Source: CAZYHU01 sp964524475
GTDB taxonomy: Bacteria > Patescibacteriota > Minisyncoccia > Phycocordibacterales > UBA1006
Assembly: GCA_964524475.1 (NCBI GenBank)
Contig: CAZGCO010000003.1
Coordinates: forward strand, 1 to 57,667
Direction of reading: 5' to 3'
DNA length: 57,667 nucleotides
In this document: positions 16,673-25,537 of the stretch, in pieces
Layout: every line of letters starts with the position of its first letter
How positions within the stretch are numbered: position 1 is the stretch's first letter
Program-made: the position numbers and the translations under genes
The notes under the pieces: model-generated
What the model was told of the DNA's origin: nothing
The model's input: the letters and a program-made list of their open reading frames with translations, nothing else
The model's database searches: none

Positions 16673-17011
16673 ATGATTAAATTAATTTTAAAACTACTCG
16701 GAAGTGCGACTGCATTAATAGTAATTTCGTACATGGTAGCAGGTATTACCGTAAATTCATTTACTGTTGCACTCATCGCAGGTATTGTATTCGCTATTAT
16801 TAATATTACTTTGAAACCATTATTGCAAATCCTTGCATTTCCTATAAATATTGTTACTTTAGGACTTTTTGGATTTTTAATAAATGCATTCTTGTTCTGG
16901 TTAGTAGGATATTTTGTAAATGGATTCGATGTACAGACTATATCAGCAGCATTTATTGGATCATTTATCATGTCAATTATCATGTGGATGCTTTCAATAT
17001 TAATTGATTAA
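16673..17011 (+). CDS. YvlD / phage-holin-family-4 membrane protein
   Basis: 112 residues, four transmembrane helices. Typical segments are IINITLKPLLQILAFPINIV and LGLFGFLINAFLFWLVG. The family is widespread in bacterial chromosomes and its function is not established; the holin name reflects topology only. It lies 24 nt after yqeY and is probably co-transcribed with it. Confidence 0.85.
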   Translation: MIKLILKLLGSATALIVISYMVAGITVNSFTVALIAGIVFAIINITLKPLLQILAFPINIVTLGLFGFLINAFLFWLVGYFVNGFDVQTISAAFIGSFIMSIIMWMLSILID

Positions 17012-17064
17012 AAAATAACACACAAAAAAGCTCACATAGTGAGCTTTTTTGTGTGTTATTTTTT
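17010..17064 (+). terminator. 26-bp terminator after the YvlD gene
   Basis: A perfect 26-bp stem with a 3-nt loop: 17010-17035 pairs with 17039-17064. The core is GCTCAC-ATA-GTGAGC, flanked by A-run and T-run. The stop codon of the gene is inside the 5' arm. Confidence 0.93.
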
Positions 17065-17075
17065 ACAAAACAAAA

Positions 17076-17157
17076 GCCCTCAGAATTGAGAACTTCGGAC
17101 CTGGCTATCATTGACTGATATCGGCTGTTCACTTTTAGGGAACAATCTTCGCGGTCT
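17076..17157 (-). ncRNA. possible structured RNA / 3' UTR element
   Basis: Between the convergent YvlD and pilB genes. GGACC (17097-17101) can pair with GGTC (17153-17156), enclosing two hairpins: TATCA-TTGAC-TGATA (17106-17120) and TGTTC/GAACA (17126-17130 / 17140-17144). A third hairpin, CTCA-GAAT-TGAG, lies at 17079-17090. Transcription from pilB would reach it. No known family recognised, and the direction is uncertain. Confidence 0.3.
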
Positions 17158-17186
17158 TTACTATGTTAACATATTGATATATGTTG

Positions 17187-19319
17187 TCACTCTTTCGGTA
17201 ATAGTTTTTCTATGGTATTTCTTACTTGCTCCAGATGGTGTGCAATACCTGCATCAGGATGATTACTTTGGTGTTTTTTCAGTATAGATAATTTATTCAT
17301 AATCATAGCAATCTCTTGATCTGTTTGATGTAGTGCAATATTTTCAGATAATAGTTGAGTTAAATCATTTTTCTTTAATAGATTAATAATTATTTTTTCA
17401 ACATTATCAATATCATCATGAGCATCTACTCCAGGATCTTTGTCTTGCTGTGATTCTAGTAATTTTAAATAATTTACCAATGCTTTTATTTCATCAACAG
17501 GGGAGAGTGTGTGTTCTGAAGATACAGACAGATTGTTTATTGTTTCTAAAGCAGGGTTTTCTATATCATGCTCTTCTTGTATTTTTTTTGATACACTATC
17601 ATTATTTTCTTGATCATGTATATCTTCAGTTAAATCAACAACACTTTCTATTTCTGATAAACTTGTAACACCTGCAATCAATTTTACCATAGCATCTTCT
17701 GCCATAGTAAAAATTCCTTGATGAGTAGAACCACGTCGGATGTCTCGTTCTGATGGATTTTTTGCAATAATATCAGTAATTTTATCGTCAATTAAAATTG
17801 CCTCATATAATCCAACCTGACCCTTATATCCCTTCATACCACAGGTCTCACATCCATCACCATTCGTATAAATATTAAACTGCATATCACTAGTGATATG
17901 GTGTTGTGTTAATGGTTTTTTATGAAACTCTGCATTTTTAATAATATTACGCACCATTATTTCTTGTTCACTTGTTAATGTATACGGTTTTTTACACCCA
18001 GTACATAATCTGCGTACTAATCGCTGCGCCATACAAACAGTTAATGCGTCAGGTAATATTCGCGGGTTAATACCCAATTCTATCATACGGGGAATAGCGC
18101 CAGCAGCATTATTAGTGTGGAGTGTAGATAACACAAGATGTCCGGTAAGAGATGCATTAATAGCCGTTGTTGCAGTTTCTTTGTCACGTATTTCTCCAAC
18201 CATCACAACATCAGGATCCTGACGGAGTGCTGCTCGCAAACCATTACTGAAATCATAGCCTTTTTCACTATCTGTTTGTGTCTGAGTAACTCCTGGTAGG
18301 TGATATTCGATAGGGTCTTCAATGGTAAGAATTTTTATTTCTGGAGAGTAAATAGTTTTTAATATTGAATACAAGGTTGTTGTTTTTCCAGATCCCGTAG
18401 GACCTGTGGTCAATATCATACCATTTGGTTTCTTGATTTCTTCTTGTAATTTTTCAAACAAGAACGGATCAAACCCAAGTCCAGCAAAATCAACCGTAAG
18501 ACCCTCGGGATTTAAAATACGCATAACAATAGATTCTCCATATGGTCCCGGAATCAAAGAGGTACGAATTTCGATTTCAATAGTTTTGTAATTAATAGAA
18601 AACCGTCCATCCTGCGCGATCACACTGTTACTGATTTTCATTTCAGACAACAGTTTTATACGTGAGTTTAATTGATGGTATATATCCAAAGGAAATTCTA
18701 GAATATCCTGCAATACTCCATCTTGACGAAAACGTAATCGTGCATGTTCTTCACCTGGTTCGATATGCACATCAGAACTTTTTGTTCCAATTGCTGAACC
18801 AAAAATAATCTCCATAATATGAGATGTTTTATGTGTATCTTTACTTTCTAATACTTCATGTAAACGAGTACCAATATCATCATTACTATGTATTTCATTT
18901 GCTAATTTTTCCAACTCAACAGGAGATATATCCAAAAGTCCCTGACGACTATACGTCGTATTAGAAATATCTGCATAGCGTGCCCATGCTTTTTCTAAAC
19001 TTGCAGTAGATGCCAGATATACTGTTGTTACATATTCACGATTTTCCAAATCGTTTAACACATTTAATGTTTCTGCACGATAAGGAGATTTTACGGCAAC
19101 TGAAACATTTTTCCCAACCATGGCAAAACATACCACCAGAGATTCACGTGACACGGTTTCATCAACTAATTTTAATGCATCCATATTAATACCCAGCCCT
19201 GCAAGATTAATATAAGGAATCTTCATATCCTTTGCCTGCTTCTGTGTCGATGATTCTTCTTGGATTGCACGTACTTCGTCCAATCTCTTATTTTGTTCTT
19301 CATCATTAAAGACTGTCAT
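17187..19319 (-). CDS. pilB: type IV pilus assembly ATPase PilB/GspE
   Basis: 710 residues. The N-terminal GspE_N-like domain is followed by the ATPase core: Walker A GPTGSGKTTTLYS, the Asp/Glu box EDPIEYHLPGVTQ, Walker B and His boxes VVMVGEIRDKETATTA and GHLVLSTLHTNN. The zinc motif is CTGCKKPY plus CETCGMKGYKGQVGLYE. About 130 acidic residues extend past the usual end. It powers pilin polymerisation at the inner membrane. It ends with TGA, the only such stop among 68 genes; reading through would add seven codons to a TAA at 17166. TATACT lies 7 nt before the ATG. Confidence 0.93.
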   Translation of the reverse strand: MTVFNDEEQNKRLDEVRAIQEESSTQKQAKDMKIPYINLAGLGINMDALKLVDETVSRESLVVCFAMVGKNVSVAVKSPYRAETLNVLNDLENREYVTTVYLASTASLEKAWARYADISNTTYSRQGLLDISPVELEKLANEIHSNDDIGTRLHEVLESKDTHKTSHIMEIIFGSAIGTKSSDVHIEPGEEHARLRFRQDGVLQDILEFPLDIYHQLNSRIKLLSEMKISNSVIAQDGRFSINYKTIEIEIRTSLIPGPYGESIVMRILNPEGLTVDFAGLGFDPFLFEKLQEEIKKPNGMILTTGPTGSGKTTTLYSILKTIYSPEIKILTIEDPIEYHLPGVTQTQTDSEKGYDFSNGLRAALRQDPDVVMVGEIRDKETATTAINASLTGHLVLSTLHTNNAAGAIPRMIELGINPRILPDALTVCMAQRLVRRLCTGCKKPYTLTSEQEIMVRNIIKNAEFHKKPLTQHHITSDMQFNIYTNGDGCETCGMKGYKGQVGLYEAILIDDKITDIIAKNPSERDIRRGSTHQGIFTMAEDAMVKLIAGVTSLSEIESVVDLTEDIHDQENNDSVSKKIQEEHDIENPALETINNLSVSSEHTLSPVDEIKALVNYLKLLESQQDKDPGVDAHDDIDNVEKIIINLLKKNDLTQLLSENIALHQTDQEIAMIMNKLSILKKHQSNHPDAGIAHHLEQVRNTIEKLLPKE

Positions 19320-19357
19320 ATGTAATAGTATATCACAAACATGAATCTAGATACAAA

Positions 19358-19395
19358 CAAAAACACTCGCTAATTATATTTAACGAGTGTTTTTG
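19358..19395 (-). terminator. hisS terminator
   Basis: CAAAAACACTCG (19358-19369) pairs with CGAGTGTTTTTG (19384-19395). It lies between the hisS stop and the pilB start. Confidence 0.85.
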
Positions 19396-19403
19396 TGAAA
19401 AGA

Positions 19404-20723
19404 TTATTTTATTTTTTTCAAATAACTTGTTAGTTCAGAAATCTTTACAATATCTTGATGTCTATTTTCCATGTTTTTTATAATAACCGTATTATCAATT
19501 GCCTCACGTTGTCCTAAAATAAATACATATTTTACTCCAAGGTTTTCTGCATGACCCAATTGTGCACCCAGTTTATCCTTTGCAATAGCTTGGATTACAG
19601 GGAATTTCACTTTGCGCATGATTTCCAATACGTTGAGTGCTTTTAATTTTGCTTCCAATCCGAACTGTATGAAATATGCTTTTGGTTCATCAATAATACG
19701 TGGTTTCAATCCCGCCCACCACGATGCAGTAATCACACGATCAACACCAAATGATATCCCTGCTGCAGGAATATCTTTCTTGCCACCTAGTTGTTTTGCA
19801 AGTGAATCATAACGACCACCACCACAGATAGTTAATGATCGGGTTGTACCGTCTTCGTTAGGAATTTCTTCCATGATTTCAAAAACAGTTCGTGTGTAGT
19901 ATGACAATCCTCGTACCAAATTATTATTAACGGTGTACGGAATATTCATTTCTTCTAAATATTTCAGGACTTCATTAAAATGTTTTTTACAATCAGAACA
20001 TAAACATCCAATAATACTTGGTGCCCCTTTGTTAATCTCGATTGTTTTTGGATCTTTACTGTCTAATATTCGAAGGGGATTTTTTATTAATCGCTCTCGG
20101 TCGACAGCAGGAAGATCTTTTTGATGTTTTTTGTAATACGCAGTCAATTCTTTCAGTATTTTAGTACGACATTCCTTATCACCAATACTGTTGATATCTA
20201 CCGACAGTTTTTTTGCTCCTGATTCTTGTAATATAGTATACGCTGTACGTACTAATAGTGCGTCAACAATACTCTTTTCAGATCCATACGCATCCAGGTC
20301 AAACTGAGTAAACTGTCGATAACGGCCTTTTTGTGGCGTATCATGACGAAATACAGGACCATAGTGATAGATAAGAACAGGTTGAGACAGGGAAGACATA
20401 CCGTGTTCGATATATGCACGCATGGTTCCCGCAGTATGTTCAGGACGGAGTGCTAATATATCACCACCCTTGGTTTTTAAACTATACATTTCTTTATCAA
20501 CAACATCAGTACCTTCTCCAATAGCGGTAGTAAATACTGACGCATATTCCATGACAGGGGTTTCAAAAGGCTTAAAACCATAATATTCAGCTACTTCTTG
20601 AGCTTTTTCAATAAACCCTTGGATAGCATAAAAATCATCCCCTGATATATCTCGCATACCTTTTACACTTTGCAAGGGGTCTTTTTGGGCTTTATTTACT
20701 ATTTTTTTTGCTGTTTTTGGCAT
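19404..20723 (-). CDS. hisS: histidyl-tRNA synthetase
   Basis: 439 residues, class II. Motif 1 region KGMRDISGDDFYAIQGF, motif 2 VFRHDTPQKGRYRQFTQFDL, HisA box VRGLSYYTRTVFEI, and motif 3 AAGISFGVDRVI. The anticodon domain follows, and the length matches the family. A TATACT box (20735-20740 on the minus strand) lies 11 nt before the ATG. Monocistronic. Confidence 0.96.
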   Translation of the reverse strand: MPKTAKKIVNKAQKDPLQSVKGMRDISGDDFYAIQGFIEKAQEVAEYYGFKPFETPVMEYASVFTTAIGEGTDVVDKEMYSLKTKGGDILALRPEHTAGTMRAYIEHGMSSLSQPVLIYHYGPVFRHDTPQKGRYRQFTQFDLDAYGSEKSIVDALLVRTAYTILQESGAKKLSVDINSIGDKECRTKILKELTAYYKKHQKDLPAVDRERLIKNPLRILDSKDPKTIEINKGAPSIIGCLCSDCKKHFNEVLKYLEEMNIPYTVNNNLVRGLSYYTRTVFEIMEEIPNEDGTTRSLTICGGGRYDSLAKQLGGKKDIPAAGISFGVDRVITASWWAGLKPRIIDEPKAYFIQFGLEAKLKALNVLEIMRKVKFPVIQAIAKDKLGAQLGHAENLGVKYVFILGQREAIDNTVIIKNMENRHQDIVKISELTSYLKKIK

Positions 20724-20798
20724 AATATAACCCCAGTATACACTATTGTGGAATTTTGTAAAAAGGTAACAACCTATGGAAAACTAGGGTCAATACTA

Positions 20799-20826
20799 TT
20801 GACAAATATAATAATTCGTGTATAAT
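20799..20826 (+). promoter_or_regulatory. sigma-70 type promoter
   Basis: TTGACA (20799-20804), 16 bp, TATAAT (20821-20826), a near-perfect consensus. It drives the secreted 126-residue gene, with a leader of about 45 nt that ends in a purine-poor A-run and no Shine-Dalgarno. Confidence 0.8.
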
Positions 20827-20877
20827 AGATTAGGAATTGGCTTCCAGTTTTTTATCAAAAAAAAAATACTATTTTTT

Positions 20878-21258
20878 ATGAAATTATTTATCTATTTTTT
20901 AATCACTTTTTTTAGTTTTTCAACTACCATATCTGCACAAACAGAGATCAACTGTAATGAAGACACTGTAAGACATTATTTCGAAGTTGTTTTAACAAGG
21001 GCAGAATATGAAAACCTTAAAAAGACAACTAATAATAAGTGCATTATTCCAGAAATATGCACGTGTCCACCATTGAATGATACCTTATCCAACTACTATT
21101 ACAATAGTAATAATATGACGTATCAACCACAAGTACAATCAATCCAAGATGTATATGAATACAAAAATGGACAAATGGTTCCTATAATATTCAATTCACA
21201 ATCATCCTGGCAGAGAACAGCAAAAATAGCAGGCAATATTATATTTCCCTGGTATTAA
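20878..21258 (+). CDS. secreted or membrane-anchored hypothetical protein
   Basis: 126 residues. A signal peptide of about 20 residues ends at TISA-QTEINC. The mature part is short, polar and Asn/Tyr-rich, with cysteines in NCNEDT and CIIPEICTCPP that could form disulfides outside the cell. No family recognised. The strong promoter suggests high expression. I chose the ATG directly before the hydrophobic segment; the upstream ORF extension is before the transcription start. Confidence 0.6.
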   Translation: MKLFIYFLITFFSFSTTISAQTEINCNEDTVRHYFEVVLTRAEYENLKKTTNNKCIIPEICTCPPLNDTLSNYYYNSNNMTYQPQVQSIQDVYEYKNGQMVPIIFNSQSSWQRTAKIAGNIIFPWY

Positions 21259-21280
21259 TTTCTTTATCATACAAATACAA

Positions 21281-21314
21281 AAATACCCTAATATAATTTT
21301 ATTAGGGGTTTTTA
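21281..21314 (+). terminator. terminator after the secreted protein gene
   Basis: ACCCTAAT pairs with ATTAGGGG, followed by TTTTT. Confidence 0.75.
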
Positions 21315-21380
21315 TTGGACAAAATAGATTTTTTCATGTAGAGTGTGTCGGTAATTATTATTTATCTACTTACTTTTATT

Positions 21381-23177
21381 ATGGAAATTAGAAACATTGC
21401 TATCATCGCCCACGTAGACCATGGGAAAACGACTCTGACCGATAAAATATTGGAATTTTGTGGTATGCGCGAAGAAGGAGTATCTATGGACAACAATGCG
21501 CTTGAAATGGAGCGTGGTATTACCATCTATGCGAAAAACACGTCAGTGTTTTATCGTGATACAAAAATCAACATTGTAGACACACCAGGTCACGCGGATT
21601 TCGGATCAGAAGTAGAACGTGTACTCCGTAGTATTGATTCAGTACTGCTCATCGTAGATGCCCAAGAAGGTCCTATGCCTCAAACACGTTTCGTATTGAA
21701 AAAATCTCTGGAACTTGGACTCCGACCAATTCTCGTATTAAACAAAATAGACAAACCAGGGGCAGATGTACATCGTGCCCATGATGAAGTTTTTGAACTG
21801 TTTATGGAGCTTGGCGCTACTGATGAACAATTAGATTTTACAACCATCTACGCTATCGGACGTGACGGAGTATCAAAGAAAACCGCAGATGGAGAATGGT
21901 CAGATATGTCAGCAATGCTTGATGTGATACTTGAAAAAGTCCCTGCTGCAGCGAACGACACAGAAAAACCATTTCGTATGCAACCATTTAATCTTGCATA
22001 TGATAATTTCCTGGGACGTTTAGGTATCGGACGTGTATATGAAGGAATCATTAAAAATGGTCAAACCGTAACTGTTAAACAACCAACAGGGGAGGCACGT
22101 ACAGGTAAAATAACAAAACTATTTACCTTTGAAGGAACAAAACGTGTTGAAGTAGAATCAGCAATAGCAGGGGACATTGTAATGATTTCAGGAATTGCAG
22201 ATATTTATATTGGTGAAACAGTATCTATTGACAATAATGCAGAACCGTTGCCTGCTATTACTGTAGACGAACCAACTATTCAATTGGATCTATTGGTAAA
22301 CAATAGTCCATTTGCAGGACGTGAAGGAAAATTCGTAACAACACGACAAATCAAAGAACGCCTAGAAAAAGAATTGGAAATAAACGTAGGATTGCGTGTA
22401 AACTTTGATGCAGACCCTACACGTATTGTAGAAGGATTTAAAATATTTGGACGAGGAGAAATGCATATTGCGGTTCTTCTGGAAAACATGCGACGTGAAG
22501 GATTTGAAATGCAGGTATCACAACCACAAGCTATTATCAAAGAGATTGATGGCGTAAAAACAGAACCATACGAAAGTGTAACTATTGACGTACCATCAGA
22601 ATTCCAAGGAATGGTTATCGAAAAACTAGGTACTCGTGGATTCATTATGGCAGACATGAAAATCAACGATGCAACCGTTCGTATGATATTCGAAGGACCT
22701 ACACGTGGACTATTCGGATACCGTAGTCAGTTCATGATCGATACAAAAGGTGAGGGAATTATGGCAAGTCAATTTACTGGATTCAAAGATTACGCAGGGG
22801 TTATTACTCGCAAAAACTTTGGATCAATGACATCTATGGAATCTGGTAAAGTATTAGGATTCTCATTAGGAAACCTACAAGAACGTGGAACATTATATGT
22901 AGGACCTAATATTGAAGTTTACGAAGGAATGGTTATTGGAAATACCGCAAAAGGTGACGAGATGATCGTAAACCCATGTAAAGGGAAGCAGCTCACCAAC
23001 ATGCGTGCGTCAGGAACAGATGACATGATTATGCTCATTCCACCGATCACGGTAACTATTGAACGAGGACTAGAATTAATCCAAGAAGATGAATACCTAG
23101 AAATCACTCCAAAAAATGTTCGTATCCGTAAACAATATCTAACAGAATCAGAACGGTCAAAACACAAGAGAAAGTAA
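21381..23177 (+). CDS. typA: ribosome-associated GTPase TypA/BipA
   Basis: 598 residues. G1 HVDHGKTTL, G2 region ERGITIYAKNTSV, G3 DTPGHADFG, G4 NKIDKPGA. EF-G-like domains II, III and V follow, then the BipA-specific C-terminal domain (TGFKDYAGVITRKNFGSM, GKGKQLTN-like CKGKQLTNMRASGTDD). BipA is a translational GTPase that aids 50S assembly and stress adaptation. A possible promoter TTGGAC-18-TAGAGT lies about 35 nt upstream; no Shine-Dalgarno is seen. Confidence 0.96.
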   Translation: MEIRNIAIIAHVDHGKTTLTDKILEFCGMREEGVSMDNNALEMERGITIYAKNTSVFYRDTKINIVDTPGHADFGSEVERVLRSIDSVLLIVDAQEGPMPQTRFVLKKSLELGLRPILVLNKIDKPGADVHRAHDEVFELFMELGATDEQLDFTTIYAIGRDGVSKKTADGEWSDMSAMLDVILEKVPAAANDTEKPFRMQPFNLAYDNFLGRLGIGRVYEGIIKNGQTVTVKQPTGEARTGKITKLFTFEGTKRVEVESAIAGDIVMISGIADIYIGETVSIDNNAEPLPAITVDEPTIQLDLLVNNSPFAGREGKFVTTRQIKERLEKELEINVGLRVNFDADPTRIVEGFKIFGRGEMHIAVLLENMRREGFEMQVSQPQAIIKEIDGVKTEPYESVTIDVPSEFQGMVIEKLGTRGFIMADMKINDATVRMIFEGPTRGLFGYRSQFMIDTKGEGIMASQFTGFKDYAGVITRKNFGSMTSMESGKVLGFSLGNLQERGTLYVGPNIEVYEGMVIGNTAKGDEMIVNPCKGKQLTNMRASGTDDMIMLIPPITVTIERGLELIQEDEYLEITPKNVRIRKQYLTESERSKHKRK

Positions 23178-23196
23178 TAGGGAGGAGAAGAGATAA

Positions 23197-23227
23197 AATA
23201 AAACCAGGCAATATGCCTGGTTTTATT
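23197..23227 (+). terminator. typA terminator
   Basis: AATAAAACCAGGCA - ATA - TGCCTGGTTTTATT, a perfect 14-bp stem. Confidence 0.92.
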
Positions 23228-23331
23228 ATGTTTATATATAAAAGGGTTTAAAAATACCTAATTGTCCCACAATATATCTTTTGTAACATTAATATAATAT
23301 AGTCTTGTATTATATATATTTATTATAATAG

Positions 23332-24207
23332 CTAGTTTCTACACTTTTCAAAATTAGTTACTTGATTGTTATACTTCTCAACCATCACTGCAAGATTATC
23401 GACCATCTTATTATATGTGTCTTTTTTATTCTTGAGTTCTTTTTCAAATATATTAATAACAGAATTATCGGTAACCTTACCAATCTCCCGGTCAAGGTTT
23501 TCAATTTCTTTGTATAACATAACACCTGCTTTGGTCATATCAGCAATACTGTTTTTTAAACCATTATCAATAGCAGGACATGCAAGCCTGGACTTTCCAA
23601 AGTGCTGTACAATGATATATGTTTTTTTCCCAAACATATACCCAGACTCTACAGTGATACCAGTCACGGTATATACAGGGTCTAATATATTTTTTCTATG
23701 TCCTGAACTTTTCATCCATGCGTCAACAACGTCTTGAGCTGAATCAAAATCACCCATTGCTAAATTTTCACTAATTTTTATATAATCAAAACTAGTATTA
23801 TCAACAAAGTAACTAAAATTTCTACCCTGTAAATCGTTATGGCTAAAATATTGATTATCGAACATATTACCTGATTTTGATAATGATGATTGAGTAAGAC
23901 TTTCACTAATTTCAAGAGGTTCTAGATTATGTATTTTTCTTTCATTATTAACTAATGTATAAACATTTAATGCAGAAAGAGATAATTTTTTTGATATAGT
24001 TAATTCTGTATTTTTATAGGAATCTTGCTGTACTGATTCTGGTACATTATGAGCAGTTGTACTATCTAATGATTCAAGTATTTCTGTGTCTTTGGGAAAA
24101 ATAAAATATGGCGTATGTGTTAATTTTGATATAAAAAAAACAATACTCACCGTAACGAGCAACAAGACTACTCCCCTATTGACATGTAATCGTAATAATG
24201 AAATCAT
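23332..24207 (-). CDS. membrane-anchored CAP/SCP-domain protein
   Basis: 291 residues. One N-terminal transmembrane helix (about 13-30) is followed by a linker and a CAP domain (about 85-215): VNNERKIHNLEPLEIS, FSHNDLQGRNF, ISENLAMG, WMKSSGHRKNILDP, and YIIVQHFGK. A coiled-coil tail of about 70 residues follows. CAP proteins are extracellular, often cation-binding, and in bacteria resemble YkwD-like proteins of unclear function. Facing the outside in a host-attached cell, it could act in surface interaction (inference). The stop is TAG. Confidence 0.85.
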   Translation of the reverse strand: MISLLRLHVNRGVVLLLVTVSIVFFISKLTHTPYFIFPKDTEILESLDSTTAHNVPESVQQDSYKNTELTISKKLSLSALNVYTLVNNERKIHNLEPLEISESLTQSSLSKSGNMFDNQYFSHNDLQGRNFSYFVDNTSFDYIKISENLAMGDFDSAQDVVDAWMKSSGHRKNILDPVYTVTGITVESGYMFGKKTYIIVQHFGKSRLACPAIDNGLKNSIADMTKAGVMLYKEIENLDREIGKVTDNSVINIFEKELKNKKDTYNKMVDNLAVMVEKYNNQVTNFEKCRN

Positions 24208-24259
24208 AAAAAATCTTTTATATACTATAGTATATCACTCTTTATTTTAAAATTAAATA

Positions 24260-24655
24260 CTAATTTACTGGACTACATTGATCAGAGAAACTATACCCTG
24301 CTTGCTCTGCATCTGAAGGTGTAGTAAAAAATACCTGATTTTCTGGTTTAATTCTGGATGCACTCTTACAACTTACAGGATAATACTTGCTCCCGTTTTT
24401 TGATGCTACATACTGCCCTACTTGATTATCAACAGATTTTGATACTGTATTATTTGTGATATTTTTTTGAAGATTGTGCGGTATATACACCGTAGCCTGC
24501 GAGACCAATGGAGGATATTCAATACGAAACGGTAATGAAGACCGAGAAATACTCTGTACATACATACCAGCCAAATAACACGTAAAACAGCCTATTATAT
24601 AGACAAAATATCGCATATATATGATTTGTTTCGGGGTATTATTGTATTCAGACAT
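24260..24655 (-). CDS. membrane protein with Ada-like metal-binding domain
   Basis: 131 residues from the ATG at 24655 (a longer ORF would need a TTG start). A transmembrane helix near residues 16-34 leads to an extracellular part. The last 50 residues, YVASKNGSKYYPVSC ... CSPVN, match the pattern of the Ada N-terminal metal-binding fold (a-S-K-x-G-x-K-Y-x-x-x-x-C, then the ENQVFFTTPSDAEQAGYSFS segment and a final Cys). In these anchored versions it is not a DNA repair protein; the role is unknown. Confidence 0.6.
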   Translation of the reverse strand: MSEYNNTPKQIIYMRYFVYIIGCFTCYLAGMYVQSISRSSLPFRIEYPPLVSQATVYIPHNLQKNITNNTVSKSVDNQVGQYVASKNGSKYYPVSCKSASRIKPENQVFFTTPSDAEQAGYSFSDQCSPVN

Positions 24656-24752
24656 ACATAGGTATGGAGGTATTGCTTTTTTTCTCAATTTGGTGTATCA
24701 TTGATTTTATAATCTTTTATTAGTATAGCATAGATTATTATTTTCTCATACT

Positions 24753-25037
24753 ATGGCACATCGAAAAGCAGGGGGTTCTGCAAAAAACCTACGAGATTCT
24801 AATCCTCAATATTTGGGTACAAAACTCTATGATGGAGAACGTGCTCAGGCAGGATCTATTATTATCCGTCAACGAGGAACTACTATCCTCGCTGGAAAAA
24901 ATGTTCGTACCGGAAAAGATCATACTCTATTTTCTGTAACAACAGGAACAGTAAAATTTGATTCAAAACGACAATTGAAATTCAACGGAGCAACATTACG
25001 TAAAAAAGTTGTTCATGTAATTCCAGACGAAGCATAA
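24753..25037 (+). CDS. rpmA: 50S ribosomal protein L27
   Basis: 94 residues, starting MAHRKAGGSAKNLRDSNPQY, with GERAQAGSIIIRQRGT and the C-terminal barrel strand FDSKRQLKFNG. The N-terminal tail reaches the peptidyl-transferase centre. There is no Firmicutes-type cleavable N-terminal extension. It is not next to rplU. Single-gene transcript, convergent with rplI. Confidence 0.97.
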   Translation: MAHRKAGGSAKNLRDSNPQYLGTKLYDGERAQAGSIIIRQRGTTILAGKNVRTGKDHTLFSVTTGTVKFDSKRQLKFNGATLRKKVVHVIPDEA

Positions 25038-25072
25038 AAAAACGAGACACCTAGGTGTCTCGTTTTTTTATG
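25033..25072. terminator. bidirectional terminator, 40-nt palindrome
   Basis: A fully palindromic sequence with core CGAGACACC-TA-... GGTGTCTCG, flanked by seven A and seven T. It ends rpmA (plus) and the nth-to-rplI operon (minus). Confidence 0.95.
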
Positions 25073-25513
25073 TTATGAATGTACATGAATCTGTATCACA
25101 GCCTGTGTTCCTGATTTTGAAATCATAATTTCATGATCACCAATCTCTTTGATAGGTTTATAATTATGAAACATATCAGATGGAATCAGAATAGAAAATT
25201 GTTTTCTGATCTCTTGAATTATCTCATGTAATGAAACCCCTTGATATAACTTACCATGATGATCATGGGTTCGTATAAATGATATTTTTTTACCATGAAC
25301 CGTATGTATGATATCATGAATCTTTTTCTCATTTATTAATTTATCTTTTTTTTCTGCTTCTTTGGACTGAATTGTTTTTGTAATAAGTTCTGGTGTTGCA
25401 CGTACAGCAAGACCTTTAGGTATTAAAAAATTTTGTGCATAGCCATCAGGAACATTTTTTATATCTCCTGATTTACCTAAATCTCTGACGGTTGATTTTA
25501 AAATTACTTGCAT
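25073..25513 (-). CDS. rplI: 50S ribosomal protein L9
   Basis: 146 residues. N-terminal signature MQVILKSTVRDLGKSGDIKN, then VPDGYAQNFLIPKGLAVRAT, a long central helix, and a C-terminal domain (HDHHGKLYQGVSLHEIIQEI). L9 binds 23S rRNA and stabilises the L1 stalk base. Several CPR lineages have lost L9, so its presence is a weak phylogenetic clue. It is the last gene of the operon that starts at nth. Confidence 0.95.
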   Translation of the reverse strand: MQVILKSTVRDLGKSGDIKNVPDGYAQNFLIPKGLAVRATPELITKTIQSKEAEKKDKLINEKKIHDIIHTVHGKKISFIRTHDHHGKLYQGVSLHEIIQEIRKQFSILIPSDMFHNYKPIKEIGDHEIMISKSGTQAVIQIHVHS

Positions 25514-25537
25514 AAACTACAATGGTGGTTATAAAAA

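Noticed and set aside
24656..24688. Longer start for the Ada-like protein
   Set aside because: It would need a TTG start; the ATG at 24655 keeps the whole membrane helix.
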